Part shown: piece by piece, positions 8,765 to 17,901 of the stretch
How the letters are laid out: each line of letters opens with the position of its first letter
Position numbering within the stretch: the first letter of the stretch is position 1
DNA from: Desulfopila aestuarii DSM 18488
GTDB lineage: Bacteria; Desulfobacterota; Desulfobulbia; Desulfobulbales; Desulfocapsaceae
NCBI GenBank assembly: GCA_945863875.1
Contig: CAMBBS010000010.1
Location: 1 to 64,000 of the forward strand
Length of the DNA stretch: 64,000 nt
Direction of reading: 5' to 3'
Notes under the pieces: model-generated
Seen by the model: the letters and a program-made list of their open reading frames with translations, nothing else
Told to the model about the DNA's origin: nothing
The model's database searches: none
Program-made: the position numbers and the translations under genes

Positions 8765-9618
8765 AAAAATACAGCTTTGTCATTGATGTGGCCAAGTGTG
8801 AAAACTGCAATAATTGTTTTTTGTCCTGCAAGGATGAGCATTGCGGCAATGACTGGCCGGGCTACTCCCTCTCCCAGCCGCTGCATGGCCAGCGCTGGAT
8901 GAATATTTCGAGAAAAGAACGGGGGCAGTTTCCTCTCATTGATGTGGCCTATCTGCCGAAGCCTTGCATGCATTGTGACGATGCGCCCTGTATAAGCGCA
9001 GCAAAAAACAGTGCGGTGTATAAACGGCCGGATGGAATTGTGCTTATCGATCCGGAAAAAGCCAAAGGGCAAAAAGCGATTGCCGGTGCCTGTCCTTATG
9101 GCGCAATCTGGTGGAATGAAGAGGCGCAGGTGGTCCAGAAGTGTACCTTTTGCGCCCACTTGCTGGACAAGGGGTGGAAGGTTCCGAGATGTGTTCAGGT
9201 CTGCCCGACCGGGGCCTTGTCGATCCTGCATCTAGAGGAGGAGGCATTAGCCGCACTGGTAGCGTCGGAGCGTATGGAAACATTAGCATCCGAGAGGATG
9301 CCTACCCAGCCCAGGGTCTATTATAAAAATCTCCACCGGTTCAACAGCTGTATTATTGCCGGCAGTGTGGCCACGGGGGAGGAGGGAGCAACCGAATGTG
9401 TCGTCGGTGCAACAGTAAGGCTGCTGAAAGATGGCAAGACTTTTTCTGAACAGGAGTCGGATGATTTTGGGGACTTTAAGTTTGACGGGCTCCCGGAAAA
9501 GAGCGGCAGCTATGCACTGGAGGTGGTCTTTGCAGGAAAATCAGCAAGAATGGAAATCGGAAAACTGCTAAAAAGTAGTTCTGTCGGCACGCTGTGGATA
9601 GAGCATGTAGCGAAGTGA
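8761..9618 (+). CDS. athS: Transhydroxylase-type small subunit, three [4Fe-4S] clusters
   Basis: 285-residue electron-transfer subunit paired with the large subunit and translationally coupled to it (ATGA overlap, AAGGAG site). It has a ferredoxin-like region followed by a C-terminal transthyretin-like beta domain (about 205-285, VVGATVRLLKDG and DDFGDFKFDGL), exactly the architecture of AthS. Cysteine sets: C13-C16-C19-C23, then CMHCDDAPC, then a lone ACP, then CTFC with RCVQVCP. The set that should read CxxCxxCxxxC is KAKGQKAIAGAC, and the fourth Cys of the preceding set is also missing. One cluster is thus cleanly lost and three remain, as recalled for AthS. Confidence 0.87.
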   Translation: MKKYSFVIDVAKCENCNNCFLSCKDEHCGNDWPGYSLSQPLHGQRWMNISRKERGQFPLIDVAYLPKPCMHCDDAPCISAAKNSAVYKRPDGIVLIDPEKAKGQKAIAGACPYGAIWWNEEAQVVQKCTFCAHLLDKGWKVPRCVQVCPTGALSILHLEEEALAALVASERMETLASERMPTQPRVYYKNLHRFNSCIIAGSVATGEEGATECVVGATVRLLKDGKTFSEQESDDFGDFKFDGLPEKSGSYALEVVFAGKSARMEIGKLLKSSSVGTLWIEHVAK

Positions 9619-9655
9619 AGACAGCTTGAAGCTGGCGACAAGAGACGGCTGGCCG

Positions 9656-9667
9656 ATTACATGTAAT
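9656..9667. promoter_or_regulatory. Perfect palindrome ATTACATGTAAT
   Basis: Perfect 12-bp palindrome, 38 bases after the small-subunit gene and about 110 bases before a second copy at 9778. Both precede the MFS carrier gene. Confidence 0.6.
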
Positions 9668-9763
9668 TATGTTTTGTCTAGAGATGCCCTGCACAGGTAA
9701 AAAAATGTCTTTGGTACACTATATTGATTATTTATATCGTTGACACGTTTCGCAAGCAAAACA

Positions 9764-9791
9764 TTGACAAAAGAGATGTTGCATGTAATAT
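9764..9791 (+). promoter_or_regulatory. Promoter overlapped by GTTGCATGTAAT operator-like site
   Basis: TTGACA (9764-9769), 16 bases, TAATAT (9786-9791) form a sigma-70-type promoter. The palindrome copy GTTGCATGTAAT (9778-9789) overlaps the -10 box, the expected position for a repressor. It would drive the MFS gene at 10108 with a leader of about 300 bases that contains the dispersed repeat. Confidence 0.5.
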
Positions 9792-9931
9792 TGCATCGTG
9801 GAAGCTGGCAATAGACAGGCGAAGAATGCTGAGACCCAGCAGGAACTCAGCAAGGTGTACGACCTGAATGTTTGTGTCAACCCGATGAGCAGGATTCTTC
9901 ATACCCCTTGTGATTTATCGCTTGCCTGGAG

Positions 9932-10033
9932 GTTAACCCCGGTAAACGGGAAAGAAGCCGGCCTAAATGCCCTGGTGGTATATTCAAGTTTTTAATATTA
10001 AAAGTGCTCTCGGCTGTCCTGTTTTTTTCAACA
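9932..10033 (+). repeat. Dispersed intergenic repeat, copy 2
   Basis: About 100 bases starting GTTAACCCCGGTAAACGGGA. It is matched, with roughly 80-85% identity by eye, by the inverted copy at 30987-31089. Shared blocks include AAGCCGGC, TTCAAGTTT and TAATATTAAAAGTG. It encodes nothing evident and lies in the leader of the MFS gene. Confidence 0.75.
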
Positions 10034-10107
10034 CTGCCTGGCGGGGAAGGGGAAATGCAAAAAAAGAACTTCTCAGGCGCTGATCGATATATTGAGAGTG
10101 CAACTTA

Positions 10108-11349
10108 ATGAGTTTGCGTGGCTACGGTGTATTTACAGCTGCTTTTTTTACCGTGTCCATAGCCTATGCCGTTCGATACGGTTACGGCATGCTGTTACCG
10201 GGAATGCTGGCAACACTTGACATAACAAAGACGCAGGCTGGGGTTATTTATGCCGCCTATTTTGGCGCGTATACGGTTTTTTCACCGATACTCGGGACCC
10301 TCTCGGATCGTTTTGATTCCCGGATATTGCTCACTTGTTTTACGGCGTTAGCGGCGGCTGGTGCATTGCTGATGGCTTTCGTGACAACGGTGCCGGAAGC
10401 GGCAGTTGTTTTCGCGCTGGCAGGGGTGGGGCATGCAGCATGCTGGGCACCGGTCGTTTCGCTGGTTCAGCAGTGGGCGGATGATAGGCATCGCGGAACC
10501 ACTCTTGCCGTTGTGACAATGGGCAGCGGTGTTGGTATTGCTGCCTGGAGTTTACTTCTCCCGGCAATAGTTGCACGTGCCAATTGGCAGGCTGGCTGGA
10601 TACAGCTGGGTATCTTTGGCTGTTTTGTTGCTGGGTTAAATTTTCTGTTCATCAGGAATCCCGGGGGAAGTGATGGTGATTTATCCACTCTTACTCGAGC
10701 TGATGTAACCAGGACATTACCAAGGGTTTCTTGCCGTCAGTTTCTCGGCAGCCTGCATTTATGGCTGATTGGTTGCTCTTATCTCCTGGTCGGTTTCACT
10801 GTACTCGTGCCTTTTACCTTTCTGGGTGTCTATGCCGCTGAAGAATTGCACTTGCCCTATACAACGGCCACACGTTTTTTCACCATCATTGCGGTGGCTG
10901 GGATGGCCGGAAAATTAAGTTTGGGGGTTTTGTCGGATTGTTGGGGCCGAATTCGGGTCATGATGATATCCTGCTGCCTGCTTGGTGTAGGCTGCTGGGG
11001 AATAGCGAACGTGCCGGATTTACGTCTCAAGATTTTTTTTGTTGTCCTGGTTGGCATTGGTTTTGGCGCCGTGTGGCCTGTTTATGCAGCAGCAGCTATG
11101 GATTTTTTTCCAAAATCCGCCGCGGGAAGTGTCATCGGGGTGTGGACTTTTTTCCTGGGACTCGGCTCCATCGTCTCCCCGATTGTCTGTGGCTGGAGTA
11201 TAGATTTTTCCGGTTCCTACACCTGGGCGTTTAACATCGGCTCTGTTGCTGCAATGCTCTCGGCAGCTTTGTTATTGCCGCTGCTGTATCAATCAGAGAG
11301 GACCCCGGGAAAATATAAATGTGGTATTAAATCCGATTTTAGGGTGTAA
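10108..11349 (+). CDS. MFS transporter
   Basis: 413-residue major facilitator with about twelve hydrophobic helices. Signatures are the loop 2-3 motif GTLSDRFDSR and its half-repeat GVLSDCWGRIR. The overall pattern resembles the monocarboxylate/oxalate:formate-type MFS group (VRYGYGMLLPGM near the start). It probably carries an organic anion across the inner membrane. It lies behind the transhydroxylase pair with its own operator-bearing promoter, so an aromatic or carboxylate substrate is plausible but unproven. The TRAP operon follows after about 230 bases that look like a promoter region. Confidence 0.85.
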   Translation: MSLRGYGVFTAAFFTVSIAYAVRYGYGMLLPGMLATLDITKTQAGVIYAAYFGAYTVFSPILGTLSDRFDSRILLTCFTALAAAGALLMAFVTTVPEAAVVFALAGVGHAACWAPVVSLVQQWADDRHRGTTLAVVTMGSGVGIAAWSLLLPAIVARANWQAGWIQLGIFGCFVAGLNFLFIRNPGGSDGDLSTLTRADVTRTLPRVSCRQFLGSLHLWLIGCSYLLVGFTVLVPFTFLGVYAAEELHLPYTTATRFFTIIAVAGMAGKLSLGVLSDCWGRIRVMMISCCLLGVGCWGIANVPDLRLKIFFVVLVGIGFGAVWPVYAAAAMDFFPKSAAGSVIGVWTFFLGLGSIVSPIVCGWSIDFSGSYTWAFNIGSVAAMLSAALLLPLLYQSERTPGKYKCGIKSDFRV

Positions 11350-11578
11350 AATAGAATCGATGAAATAAAAAAAGGACTGCTAAAAGACTAATTTTAAAAG
11401 GAATGTTTTTATAACTATTCGATAAGATGGTAAATAAGAATAAAATGAACTGTTCATTGCAAGAAAATTCAGTTGCTGCACAATTCAGTTCCTGCGCCAT
11501 GTAGGAAGATATCGAGAGGCGTAATCTCATATCTCGTATAGGTAGTTTCACAGTAAACAACATCTATGGAGGCTGCAC

Positions 11579-12598
11579 ATGAAAAAAACATTTTTGCCCA
11601 GTATCTCAATCCTCGCGCTTTTTTCATTGTTCGCTGTATTCCCGACCGTCTCGACCGCAGAGACAGTTACTCTGAAGTACAGTAACTTCTTTCCACCAAC
11701 CCATATCCAGAGCAAACTCGCCGAAGCGTGGTGCAAGGAAGTGGAGAATAAGACAGAAGGGCGTGTAAAGATAGAGTATTACCCCGGCGGCAGTCTCCTT
11801 AAAGCCCAACAGATTTATGATGGTGTCGCTGATGGAATCAGCGATCTCGGCTTCTCGGTACTAGCTTACAGTCGTGGGCGATTCCCGGTAATTGGAGCCT
11901 TGGATCTTCCCTTTGGCTACCCCTCCGGCGTTGTGGCGACCAGTGTCGCCAACGAGCTGTATAGTAAGGTTAAGCCCAAGGAGTTCGACGATACGAAATT
12001 GATGTACCTCCATGCCCATGGACCGGGATTCATCCATTCCCGTGATAAGGTTATTACCAAACTTGAAGATTTGAAAGGACTGCGCATTCGATCTACCGGT
12101 ATAAGTGCTGAAATGGTAAAAGCGCTTGGTGCCACTCCTGTGGCGATGGGGATGCCCGACTCGTATCAGAGTTTACAAAAGGGTGTCGTTGATGGTAGTG
12201 CCCATCCGCTGGAAGCAAATCTGGGCTGGAAACTTGGTGAGGTGACCAAAAATGCTGTCGGTAGTTATGCAACTGCCTACACGACCACCTTTTTTGTAAC
12301 CATGAATAAGGCTAAATGGGCGACTCTTGATGCAAAAGATCAACAAGCCATAGAGGCAATCAACACTGCCTGGTCGGTCAAGCATGGCGAAGCATGGGAC
12401 AGTAGTGATCTCGAAGGCTTGAGGTTTTTTCTTGAGCAGGGAAATACTGTCAGCGGTCTTGAACCTAAAGAGGTTGAAAGATGGAAAACGGCAGTTGCGC
12501 CGGTGATAGACGCTTATGCCGCCGACCTTGATAAAAAGAAACTAGACGGTGCTGGAGTCATTAAGGTGATTCGTGAGGCACTGAAAGCCAATAAGTAA
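11579..12598 (+). CDS. TRAP transporter substrate-binding protein (DctP family)
   Basis: 339-residue periplasmic solute receptor of a tripartite ATP-independent transporter. It has a signal peptide (MKKTFLPSISILALFSLFAV, cleavage near the following VSTAET). The DctP-family core includes GLRIRSTG, the arginine region that binds the carboxylate of the ligand, and SLQKGVVDG. GGAGG precedes the ATG. The gene is followed by a stem-loop and then dctQ and dctM. The ligand is an organic acid of unknown identity. Confidence 0.92.
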   Translation: MKKTFLPSISILALFSLFAVFPTVSTAETVTLKYSNFFPPTHIQSKLAEAWCKEVENKTEGRVKIEYYPGGSLLKAQQIYDGVADGISDLGFSVLAYSRGRFPVIGALDLPFGYPSGVVATSVANELYSKVKPKEFDDTKLMYLHAHGPGFIHSRDKVITKLEDLKGLRIRSTGISAEMVKALGATPVAMGMPDSYQSLQKGVVDGSAHPLEANLGWKLGEVTKNAVGSYATAYTTTFFVTMNKAKWATLDAKDQQAIEAINTAWSVKHGEAWDSSDLEGLRFFLEQGNTVSGLEPKEVERWKTAVAPVIDAYAADLDKKKLDGAGVIKVIREALKANK

Positions 12599-12623
12599 TT
12601 CGGCATATTTGCCCAGTGAGCGG

Positions 12624-12665
12624 GGGGCCACGACCTAGGAGCCTGTCCTAGAATGAAGTGGCCCC
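12624..12665 (+). terminator. Nested stem-loop between dctP and dctQ (operon 1)
   Basis: Outer arms GGGGCCAC (12624-12631) and GTGGCCCC (12658-12665) enclose inner arms CTAGGA (12635-12640) and TCCTAG (12646-12651). No T-run follows. It probably stabilises or partly attenuates the transcript so that the binding protein exceeds the membrane subunits. Confidence 0.6.
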
Positions 12666-12693
12666 TCTCTTGAAAAAAATCAGTTCAGTGGAG

Positions 12694-13188
12694 ATGATAC
12701 CCTCAATGGAATCGATCCAGAAAACATTATTATTTGTATCGGATAAGCTAAAGATGGCCGGGGCCGTGTTTTTGGCTGGCATGGCGTTATTGACCTGCCT
12801 GGATGTGATCGGGCGCCTTTTTAAATATCCGATATTTGGTACGGTTGAGTTGGTTAGTTTTATGGGTGCGTTAGCCCTCGCCTGCTCCTTGCCTTATACC
12901 CATCGGGAAGATGGGCATATAGGCGTTGAACTTTTTACTCGCAAACTCCCATCCAAAGTACGGCATACCGTCGAGCTGTGCACTGAGCTTCTAAGTCTGG
13001 CTTTGTTTGTACTGGTATCCTGGAGAATGTTTCACTTCAGTGTAAGCTCGAAGGCCTCAGGCGTATTGTCTATGAATCTGCAACTCCCCGAGTACGCCAT
13101 AATTTTTCTTTTGGCCTGCGGTTTTGTCATATTCACTTTGACAATCATCAATAGCATTTTTCAAACTCTCACCAAATTAAGAAAATAA
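12694..13188 (+). CDS. TRAP transporter small membrane subunit (DctQ family)
   Basis: Four-helix DctQ-type membrane subunit, about 165 residues, which bridges the binding protein and DctM. Helices lie near MAGAVFLAGMALLTCLDVIG, VELVSFMGALALACSLPY, the LLSLALFVLVSW region and the C-terminal IIFLLACGFVIF. An in-frame GTG at 12658 sits inside the stem-loop, so ATG 12694 or 12706 is more likely. The stop shares a base with the dctM start (TAATG). Confidence 0.85.
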   Translation: MIPSMESIQKTLLFVSDKLKMAGAVFLAGMALLTCLDVIGRLFKYPIFGTVELVSFMGALALACSLPYTHREDGHIGVELFTRKLPSKVRHTVELCTELLSLALFVLVSWRMFHFSVSSKASGVLSMNLQLPEYAIIFLLACGFVIFTLTIINSIFQTLTKLRK

Positions 13189-14504
13189 TGAATCCCACAT
13201 TGATCGGTATCAGTGGCATTGTCTTAATGATCGCGATATTCATGACGCGAATGCCGGTAGCATATGTCATGGCCATGGTTGGTTTTTTAGGATTTAGCAT
13301 TATGAGCTCGGTAAATGGGAGCTTGAATCTTCTGGCCAAAGATTTTTATGAAGTCTTTTCTTCTTATGATCTGACCACGGTTCCGTTATTTATCCTGATG
13401 GGACAATTGGCATTTAACTCGGGGATAAGTGCTAAGCTCTATGCATCGGCATACAGATTCTTGGGAAACACCAAGGGTGGTCTGGCTATCGCTACGGTAT
13501 CCGCCTGTACTGCTTTTGGCGCTGTCTGTGGGTCTAGTGCAGCGACAGCCGCAACAATGGCTACTGTCGGACTCCCTGAGATGAGAAAATTTGGTTATGC
13601 CGACGAACTGGCCGCAGGTTCTGTCGCCTCAGGTGGCGGATTAGGCATGATTATGCCACCGAGTGTTGTTCTGATCGTGTACGGTATTTTGACGGAACAG
13701 TCTATTGGCAGATTGTTTATGGCCGGTATTCTGCCGGCATTGCTGGTTACTGTTCTGTTTATCATCACCATAATGATCTGGTGTCATTTTATGCCGGAAA
13801 TGGGGCCGCGAGGGGAGTCGTTTACCTGGAAGGAAAAAATAAAATCCCTGAGCGGGATGGGCGAAACCCTGTCGGTTTTTGCTCTGGTTATGGGCGGTCT
13901 GTTTTATGGATTGTTTACGCCCACCGAAGCCGCCGCTGTGGGTGTTATGGGTGTGCTGCTTGTCTCTGTTGTCCGCAGGCAGTTATCCTGGCAGCGATTC
14001 GTCGATGCCCTTTACGAAACACTAAAAACCTCCTGTATGGTGATGATGCTTGTCGCCGGGGCTACTGTTTTCGGGAAATTTCTCGCCGTGACAAGAATTC
14101 CATACGATATTGCCACGTGGATCGGCAGTTTTGACCTGCCGCCAATTTTAATTCTTGGCATGGTGGTGATGGTGTACTTTATCGGCGGTTGTTTTATGGA
14201 CTCCCTCGCCCTGGTGATGCTGACGGTGCCGATATTTTTTCCGCTGGTTCTCGGTCTTGGCTATGATCCGATCTGGTTTGGAATCATCATTGTGATGGTA
14301 ACGGAGATGGGGGTTATCACTCCACCTGTAGGGATAAATGTGTATGTGGTATATGGTGTAGCCAGAGGACTGCCCGGAAGGGGGATGACACTTGAGTCCA
14401 TTTTCAAAGGGATTGCGCCATTCATGGTGGCAGTTCTTATCGGTACTATTATTCTCGCTATTTTCCCGCAAATTATTCTCTATTTACCCAACCTCATGTA
14501 TTAG
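13188..14504 (+). CDS. TRAP transporter large membrane subunit (DctM family)
   Basis: 438-residue DctM-type permease with about twelve hydrophobic segments and family motifs VPLFILMGQLAF, ASGGGLGMIMPPSVVLIVYG, FTPTEAAAVGV and VTEMGVITPPVGINVYVV. It moves the organic acid with sodium. It is the last gene of operon 1 and converges on the dctM of operon 2, with 246 bases between that hold no recognisable gene. Confidence 0.93.
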   Translation: MNPTLIGISGIVLMIAIFMTRMPVAYVMAMVGFLGFSIMSSVNGSLNLLAKDFYEVFSSYDLTTVPLFILMGQLAFNSGISAKLYASAYRFLGNTKGGLAIATVSACTAFGAVCGSSAATAATMATVGLPEMRKFGYADELAAGSVASGGGLGMIMPPSVVLIVYGILTEQSIGRLFMAGILPALLVTVLFIITIMIWCHFMPEMGPRGESFTWKEKIKSLSGMGETLSVFALVMGGLFYGLFTPTEAAAVGVMGVLLVSVVRRQLSWQRFVDALYETLKTSCMVMMLVAGATVFGKFLAVTRIPYDIATWIGSFDLPPILILGMVVMVYFIGGCFMDSLALVMLTVPIFFPLVLGLGYDPIWFGIIIVMVTEMGVITPPVGINVYVVYGVARGLPGRGMTLESIFKGIAPFMVAVLIGTIILAIFPQIILYLPNLMY

Positions 14505-14750
14505 TTTTGGAGAAATTCTCTCAAAGTATTCCATTCCAACCCTGGGAATGAGCTCGCTGGTGATAGTACCATCGGGCCCATTCCTTCGGTTGGACTGGCG
14601 TTCCTGTGGTGACAGGGACAGTTCCTACGTTTGTGTTTCTGCGCTGATCGCCACAACCAAATCTGACCCAAATCTGAGCGTAATTTAAGTCCATGTTGTT
14701 TGTGGACGCACTTGGTCGAATGTTGCCGTCTAAAGACCGGCTACCGCACT

Positions 14751-16049
14751 TCAACCCATCAAGTTCGGCAGAAACATGGTGATTTGTGGGATTGCGATGA
14801 GCAGAATGATCTCGGCGACATCGGCAATAAGAAAAGGAGTCACCCCGCGGAAAATTGTATGCATTGGAACCTTGGTAATTCCTTGGATGACAAAGACATT
14901 CAATCCTACAGGGGGAGTGATCAAGCCCATTTCCGTTACCCTGACCACGAGAATCCCAAACCAGATTGGCTCGAAATTTAGTTGAAGGATGAGCGGATAA
15001 AATACTGGAACCGTTAATAACACAATTGCCATAGAATCCATCAAACAGCCAAGCAGCAGCAATGTTAAAAGGATTAAAATCAAAATCACATAACGATTGA
15101 CAGGCAGCTCAGAGACCATTGTCGCAAGTTCAAAAGGTAATCTGGTTACCGAGAAAAAATAGCCGAGAATCATGGCTCCGAGTACAATCATGAACAGCAT
15201 CCCCGTTGTTGATGCAGTACTGGTTAAAGTCGTTTTAAAATTCTCCCAGGTCATCTTGCCCCGGAAAATTGTAAAAAGAAAGGCGATGAAAGCCCCAATT
15301 CCAGCTGCTTCGGTAGGAGTGAAAATACCTGAATAGATCCCACCTATAACAATAAGAAAGAGAACAATTACTTGCCAGGTCTTTAAAAAAGAGAAGAATT
15401 TCTCACGTGCTGTTGTGCTCGGTCCTGGAGGGCCCAGGGCTGGATTGCGTCGGCACAGTATCATGATGGTGATGATATAAAAGACAGCTTCAAGAATTCC
15501 TGGGATGAATCCAGCCATAAACAATTTGCCAATGGACTGCTCGGTAATGATACCGTAAATGATCAGAATCACACTGGGCGGAATCAGAATTCCGATACAG
15601 CCGCCGGCGGCTATGGAGCCTGTCGCCAGAGCTGTGTCGTAATTATATTTTTTCATCTCCGGCATAGCCACTTTTGCCAGGGTTGCTGCAGTAGCTAAAC
15701 TTGACCCACTGATGGCGGCAAAGCATGCACACGCCGCTACTGTAGCTATCGCCAGTCCACCCCGAAGATTGCCAAAGAGCGTGCGGACCGATCGGTAAAG
15801 ATCCTCACTCATGCCGGCAGCAAAGGCAAAGGAGCCCATGAGGATAAAGAGGGGGATGACACTCAAATCATTGCTGGCAAAGGTGGTATACGGCACCGTC
15901 TTAAGAATTCCAAACGCGGGTCCCCAGCCGGTAATATAGGCGAATCCAAAAAATCCAACTAATCCCATAGCGATGCCAATCTGCATCCGCAACAATAACA
16001 GAATGAGCATGATAAATATGCCAAGAAACCCAGCTTCAGATGGCCCCAT
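14751..16049 (-). CDS. TRAP transporter large membrane subunit (DctM family), operon 2
   Basis: 432-residue DctM permease with VIPLFILMGSFAFAAGM, IAAGGCIGILIPPSVILIIY, FTPTEAAGIGA and VTEMGLITPPVGLNVFVI. The ATG at 16049 is chosen because GAGGAGG lies just upstream; the open frame extends further, but that part overlaps dctQ. The genes overlap by 14 bases. It is the last gene of the leftward unit that begins with the two cyclase-family genes. Confidence 0.93.
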   Translation of the reverse strand: MGPSEAGFLGIFIMLILLLLRMQIGIAMGLVGFFGFAYITGWGPAFGILKTVPYTTFASNDLSVIPLFILMGSFAFAAGMSEDLYRSVRTLFGNLRGGLAIATVAACACFAAISGSSLATAATLAKVAMPEMKKYNYDTALATGSIAAGGCIGILIPPSVILIIYGIITEQSIGKLFMAGFIPGILEAVFYIITIMILCRRNPALGPPGPSTTAREKFFSFLKTWQVIVLFLIVIGGIYSGIFTPTEAAGIGAFIAFLFTIFRGKMTWENFKTTLTSTASTTGMLFMIVLGAMILGYFFSVTRLPFELATMVSELPVNRYVILILILLTLLLLGCLMDSMAIVLLTVPVFYPLILQLNFEPIWFGILVVRVTEMGLITPPVGLNVFVIQGITKVPMHTIFRGVTPFLIADVAEIILLIAIPQITMFLPNLMG

Positions 16050-16539
16050 GGGATGCCTCCTCTGTTTTTGAACCAAAGAGTTGAACGAGCATAATGACAG
16101 CATAGAGCAAGGTACCGATGGCCACCGGTATTAGAAACGGATATGCAGGAATCAACAGGACCGCAGAAGTCATTTTTGAATCATAGGTGTCGAAAATAGA
16201 TAAATAATTTTGCCAGCAAATAAGCAGGATAAAGCCTATGGAGGGGATGATAACGAGAAAATGACAAATTCTTCGCAAATTTTTTGGGAAGTGATCCACA
16301 ATCAAATCAACCGCCACATGGGATTTTTTAAGCGCGCAGTAGGCGATACTGAATGGCACGATAATAGCCATCAGGTATTCGACCAACTCCATTGCACCGG
16401 AGATTGGACTGTTAAAGATATATCGACAAAAAACATCGGCTGCTGTCAGGAACATCATGAGAGTCAGTGCCGTTGCTGCAATAACTGTTAATATTCCGGT
16501 GATAACGGTAATCACTTTTTCCACCCAACTTGGTTGCAT
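16036..16539 (-). CDS. TRAP transporter small membrane subunit (DctQ family), operon 2
   Basis: 167-residue four-helix DctQ subunit (VITGILTVIAATALTLMMF, MELVEYLMAIIVPFSIAY and two further helices). It overlaps the downstream dctM and lies about 260 bases after dctP, the gap containing a long stem-loop. Confidence 0.85.
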   Translation of the reverse strand: MQPSWVEKVITVITGILTVIAATALTLMMFLTAADVFCRYIFNSPISGAMELVEYLMAIIVPFSIAYCALKKSHVAVDLIVDHFPKNLRRICHFLVIIPSIGFILLICWQNYLSIFDTYDSKMTSAVLLIPAYPFLIPVAIGTLLYAVIMLVQLFGSKTEEASHGAI

Positions 16540-16729
16540 AGATCATATCTCCTGAATAAGCTCATCAAACAATTTTCTAACTCCGGCAAATGGTACTTTT
16601 TTAGTGCCCCTTGAGGGGGCTCTTGTAGCGCTCACGGGGGATAAACACTTTTTGTTGATTATTTTCGAACATAACATCGGGGAATACAGCTAGACTTGGA
16701 AATAATCAGTAACGCACTAACATAATATG

Positions 16730-16779
16730 GCATTGCGTGCGGGGACAGAGTTAAACCCACTCGTCACCGCACGCAATGC
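16730..16779 (-). terminator. Long stem-loop between dctP and dctQ (operon 2)
   Basis: Perfect 13-bp arms GCATTGCGTGCGG (16730-16742) and CCGCACGCAATGC (16767-16779) with a 24-base loop, 19 bases after the dctP stop. There is no T-run. A second hairpin, GCCCCTTGAGGGGGC, lies nearer dctQ (about 16606-16620). A role in raising binding-protein mRNA over dctQM is likely. Confidence 0.65.
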
Positions 16780-16797
16780 AGGAGCTTGGTTGATGGC

Positions 16798-17829
16798 CTA
16801 CTCCTGACCAAGCTGGAGCGTTGTGTCCAGAATTTCTTGGGCGTTTTTGACGCCTTTTGCTTCCATATCCTTCACCCAGTTTTGCCATATAGGTTTACCA
16901 CCAACATCAATCCATTTTTGACGCTCTTCCGGGCTCAACGCAAAGATGTTTTCTCCATTACCTGCTTCCTTGACTTTTTCTATTCCCAACGCCCGCATGT
17001 CATCAAAGAAGTGCCGGCCCCAAAATTTTGATCCAGCTTCTCCACTGACACTCATAATTGCATCCTGAACGTCTTTGGGCAGGCTGTTCCACTTAGCCTT
17101 GTTCATCACCAAAGAAAAGTAGACTGCGGGAAATGGTACTTCCGTATAATATTTGGCAACCTCATAAAATCGCCAGACGTGAATCGCCTCCCAGGGTGCC
17201 CCCATGCTATCAATGACACCCTTTTGCAGAGATAAATAGCTGTCAGGCATGGGTATGAGCATGGGCACCCCGCCAAGCGCTTTCACCATTTCGGTAGGGG
17301 GGCCACCGGTCATTCGAACTTTCATCCCACTAAAATCTGCCAAGCTTTTTACCGGCTTATTGACGGTTATCAGGGTGTATGGCGGGCTCGTATAAAAAAG
17401 AAGGACCTTCACGTCTTTGTATTCGTTCTGGATTTCTGGAAATTTCTCGTACAATTTCCAGAGAATTTCACTACCCTTTTCCGCGGTTGTGAATGGCATG
17501 GCCGGCAGGCTGATCACATCAGCTACCGGAGTCATACCCGGCCAGTAGCCATGAAAACACCAGCCGATATCGGTGATACCCATTTTAGTGGCTTCCCACA
17601 TATCCTTGCCTTTAGCAAGGGTCTGGCCGTAAAATGCTTGAATCTTGACCTTGCCTCCGGTGGCTTGTTCAATTTGTCTCAACCAAGGTTCTGAAGCATT
17701 TACTGAGCTTAGCCCGCTTTCTGGATTTTGGTGAGCAAAGCGCAAAACAATTGGTTTTTCCTCTGACTGTGCCGCAAAAGGTACTGCCATCAGTAGCGTG
17801 ATCAAAAAAATAATGACTCGTTTTTTCAT
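16798..17829 (-). CDS. TRAP transporter substrate-binding protein (DctP family), operon 2
   Basis: 343-residue periplasmic solute receptor with signal peptide MKKRVIIFLITLLMAVPFAA. DctP-family segments include the GMKVRMTGGPP arginine site and YLSLQKGVIDSMGAPWEA. GGAGG precedes the start. It lies downstream of two cyclase-family hydrolase genes in the same direction, so its ligand may be the substrate or product of those hydrolases. Confidence 0.92.
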   Translation of the reverse strand: MKKRVIIFLITLLMAVPFAAQSEEKPIVLRFAHQNPESGLSSVNASEPWLRQIEQATGGKVKIQAFYGQTLAKGKDMWEATKMGITDIGWCFHGYWPGMTPVADVISLPAMPFTTAEKGSEILWKLYEKFPEIQNEYKDVKVLLFYTSPPYTLITVNKPVKSLADFSGMKVRMTGGPPTEMVKALGGVPMLIPMPDSYLSLQKGVIDSMGAPWEAIHVWRFYEVAKYYTEVPFPAVYFSLVMNKAKWNSLPKDVQDAIMSVSGEAGSKFWGRHFFDDMRALGIEKVKEAGNGENIFALSPEERQKWIDVGGKPIWQNWVKDMEAKGVKNAQEILDTTLQLGQE

Positions 17830-17901
17830 TCGTTCCTCCAGCTCTTTTGAATTTTATAGCAATGCATCATGTAGCAACAGACTGAACTCAGGCTGTGCAG
17901 C

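Noticed and set aside
9798-9995. 65-codon frame after the operator-like site
   Set aside because: Overlaps the dispersed repeat and has no ribosome site or recognisable protein; treated as leader sequence.
14521-14754. 77-codon - strand frame between converging dctM genes
   Set aside because: No family, no ribosome site and odd composition; possibly relic DNA but nothing specific can be claimed.
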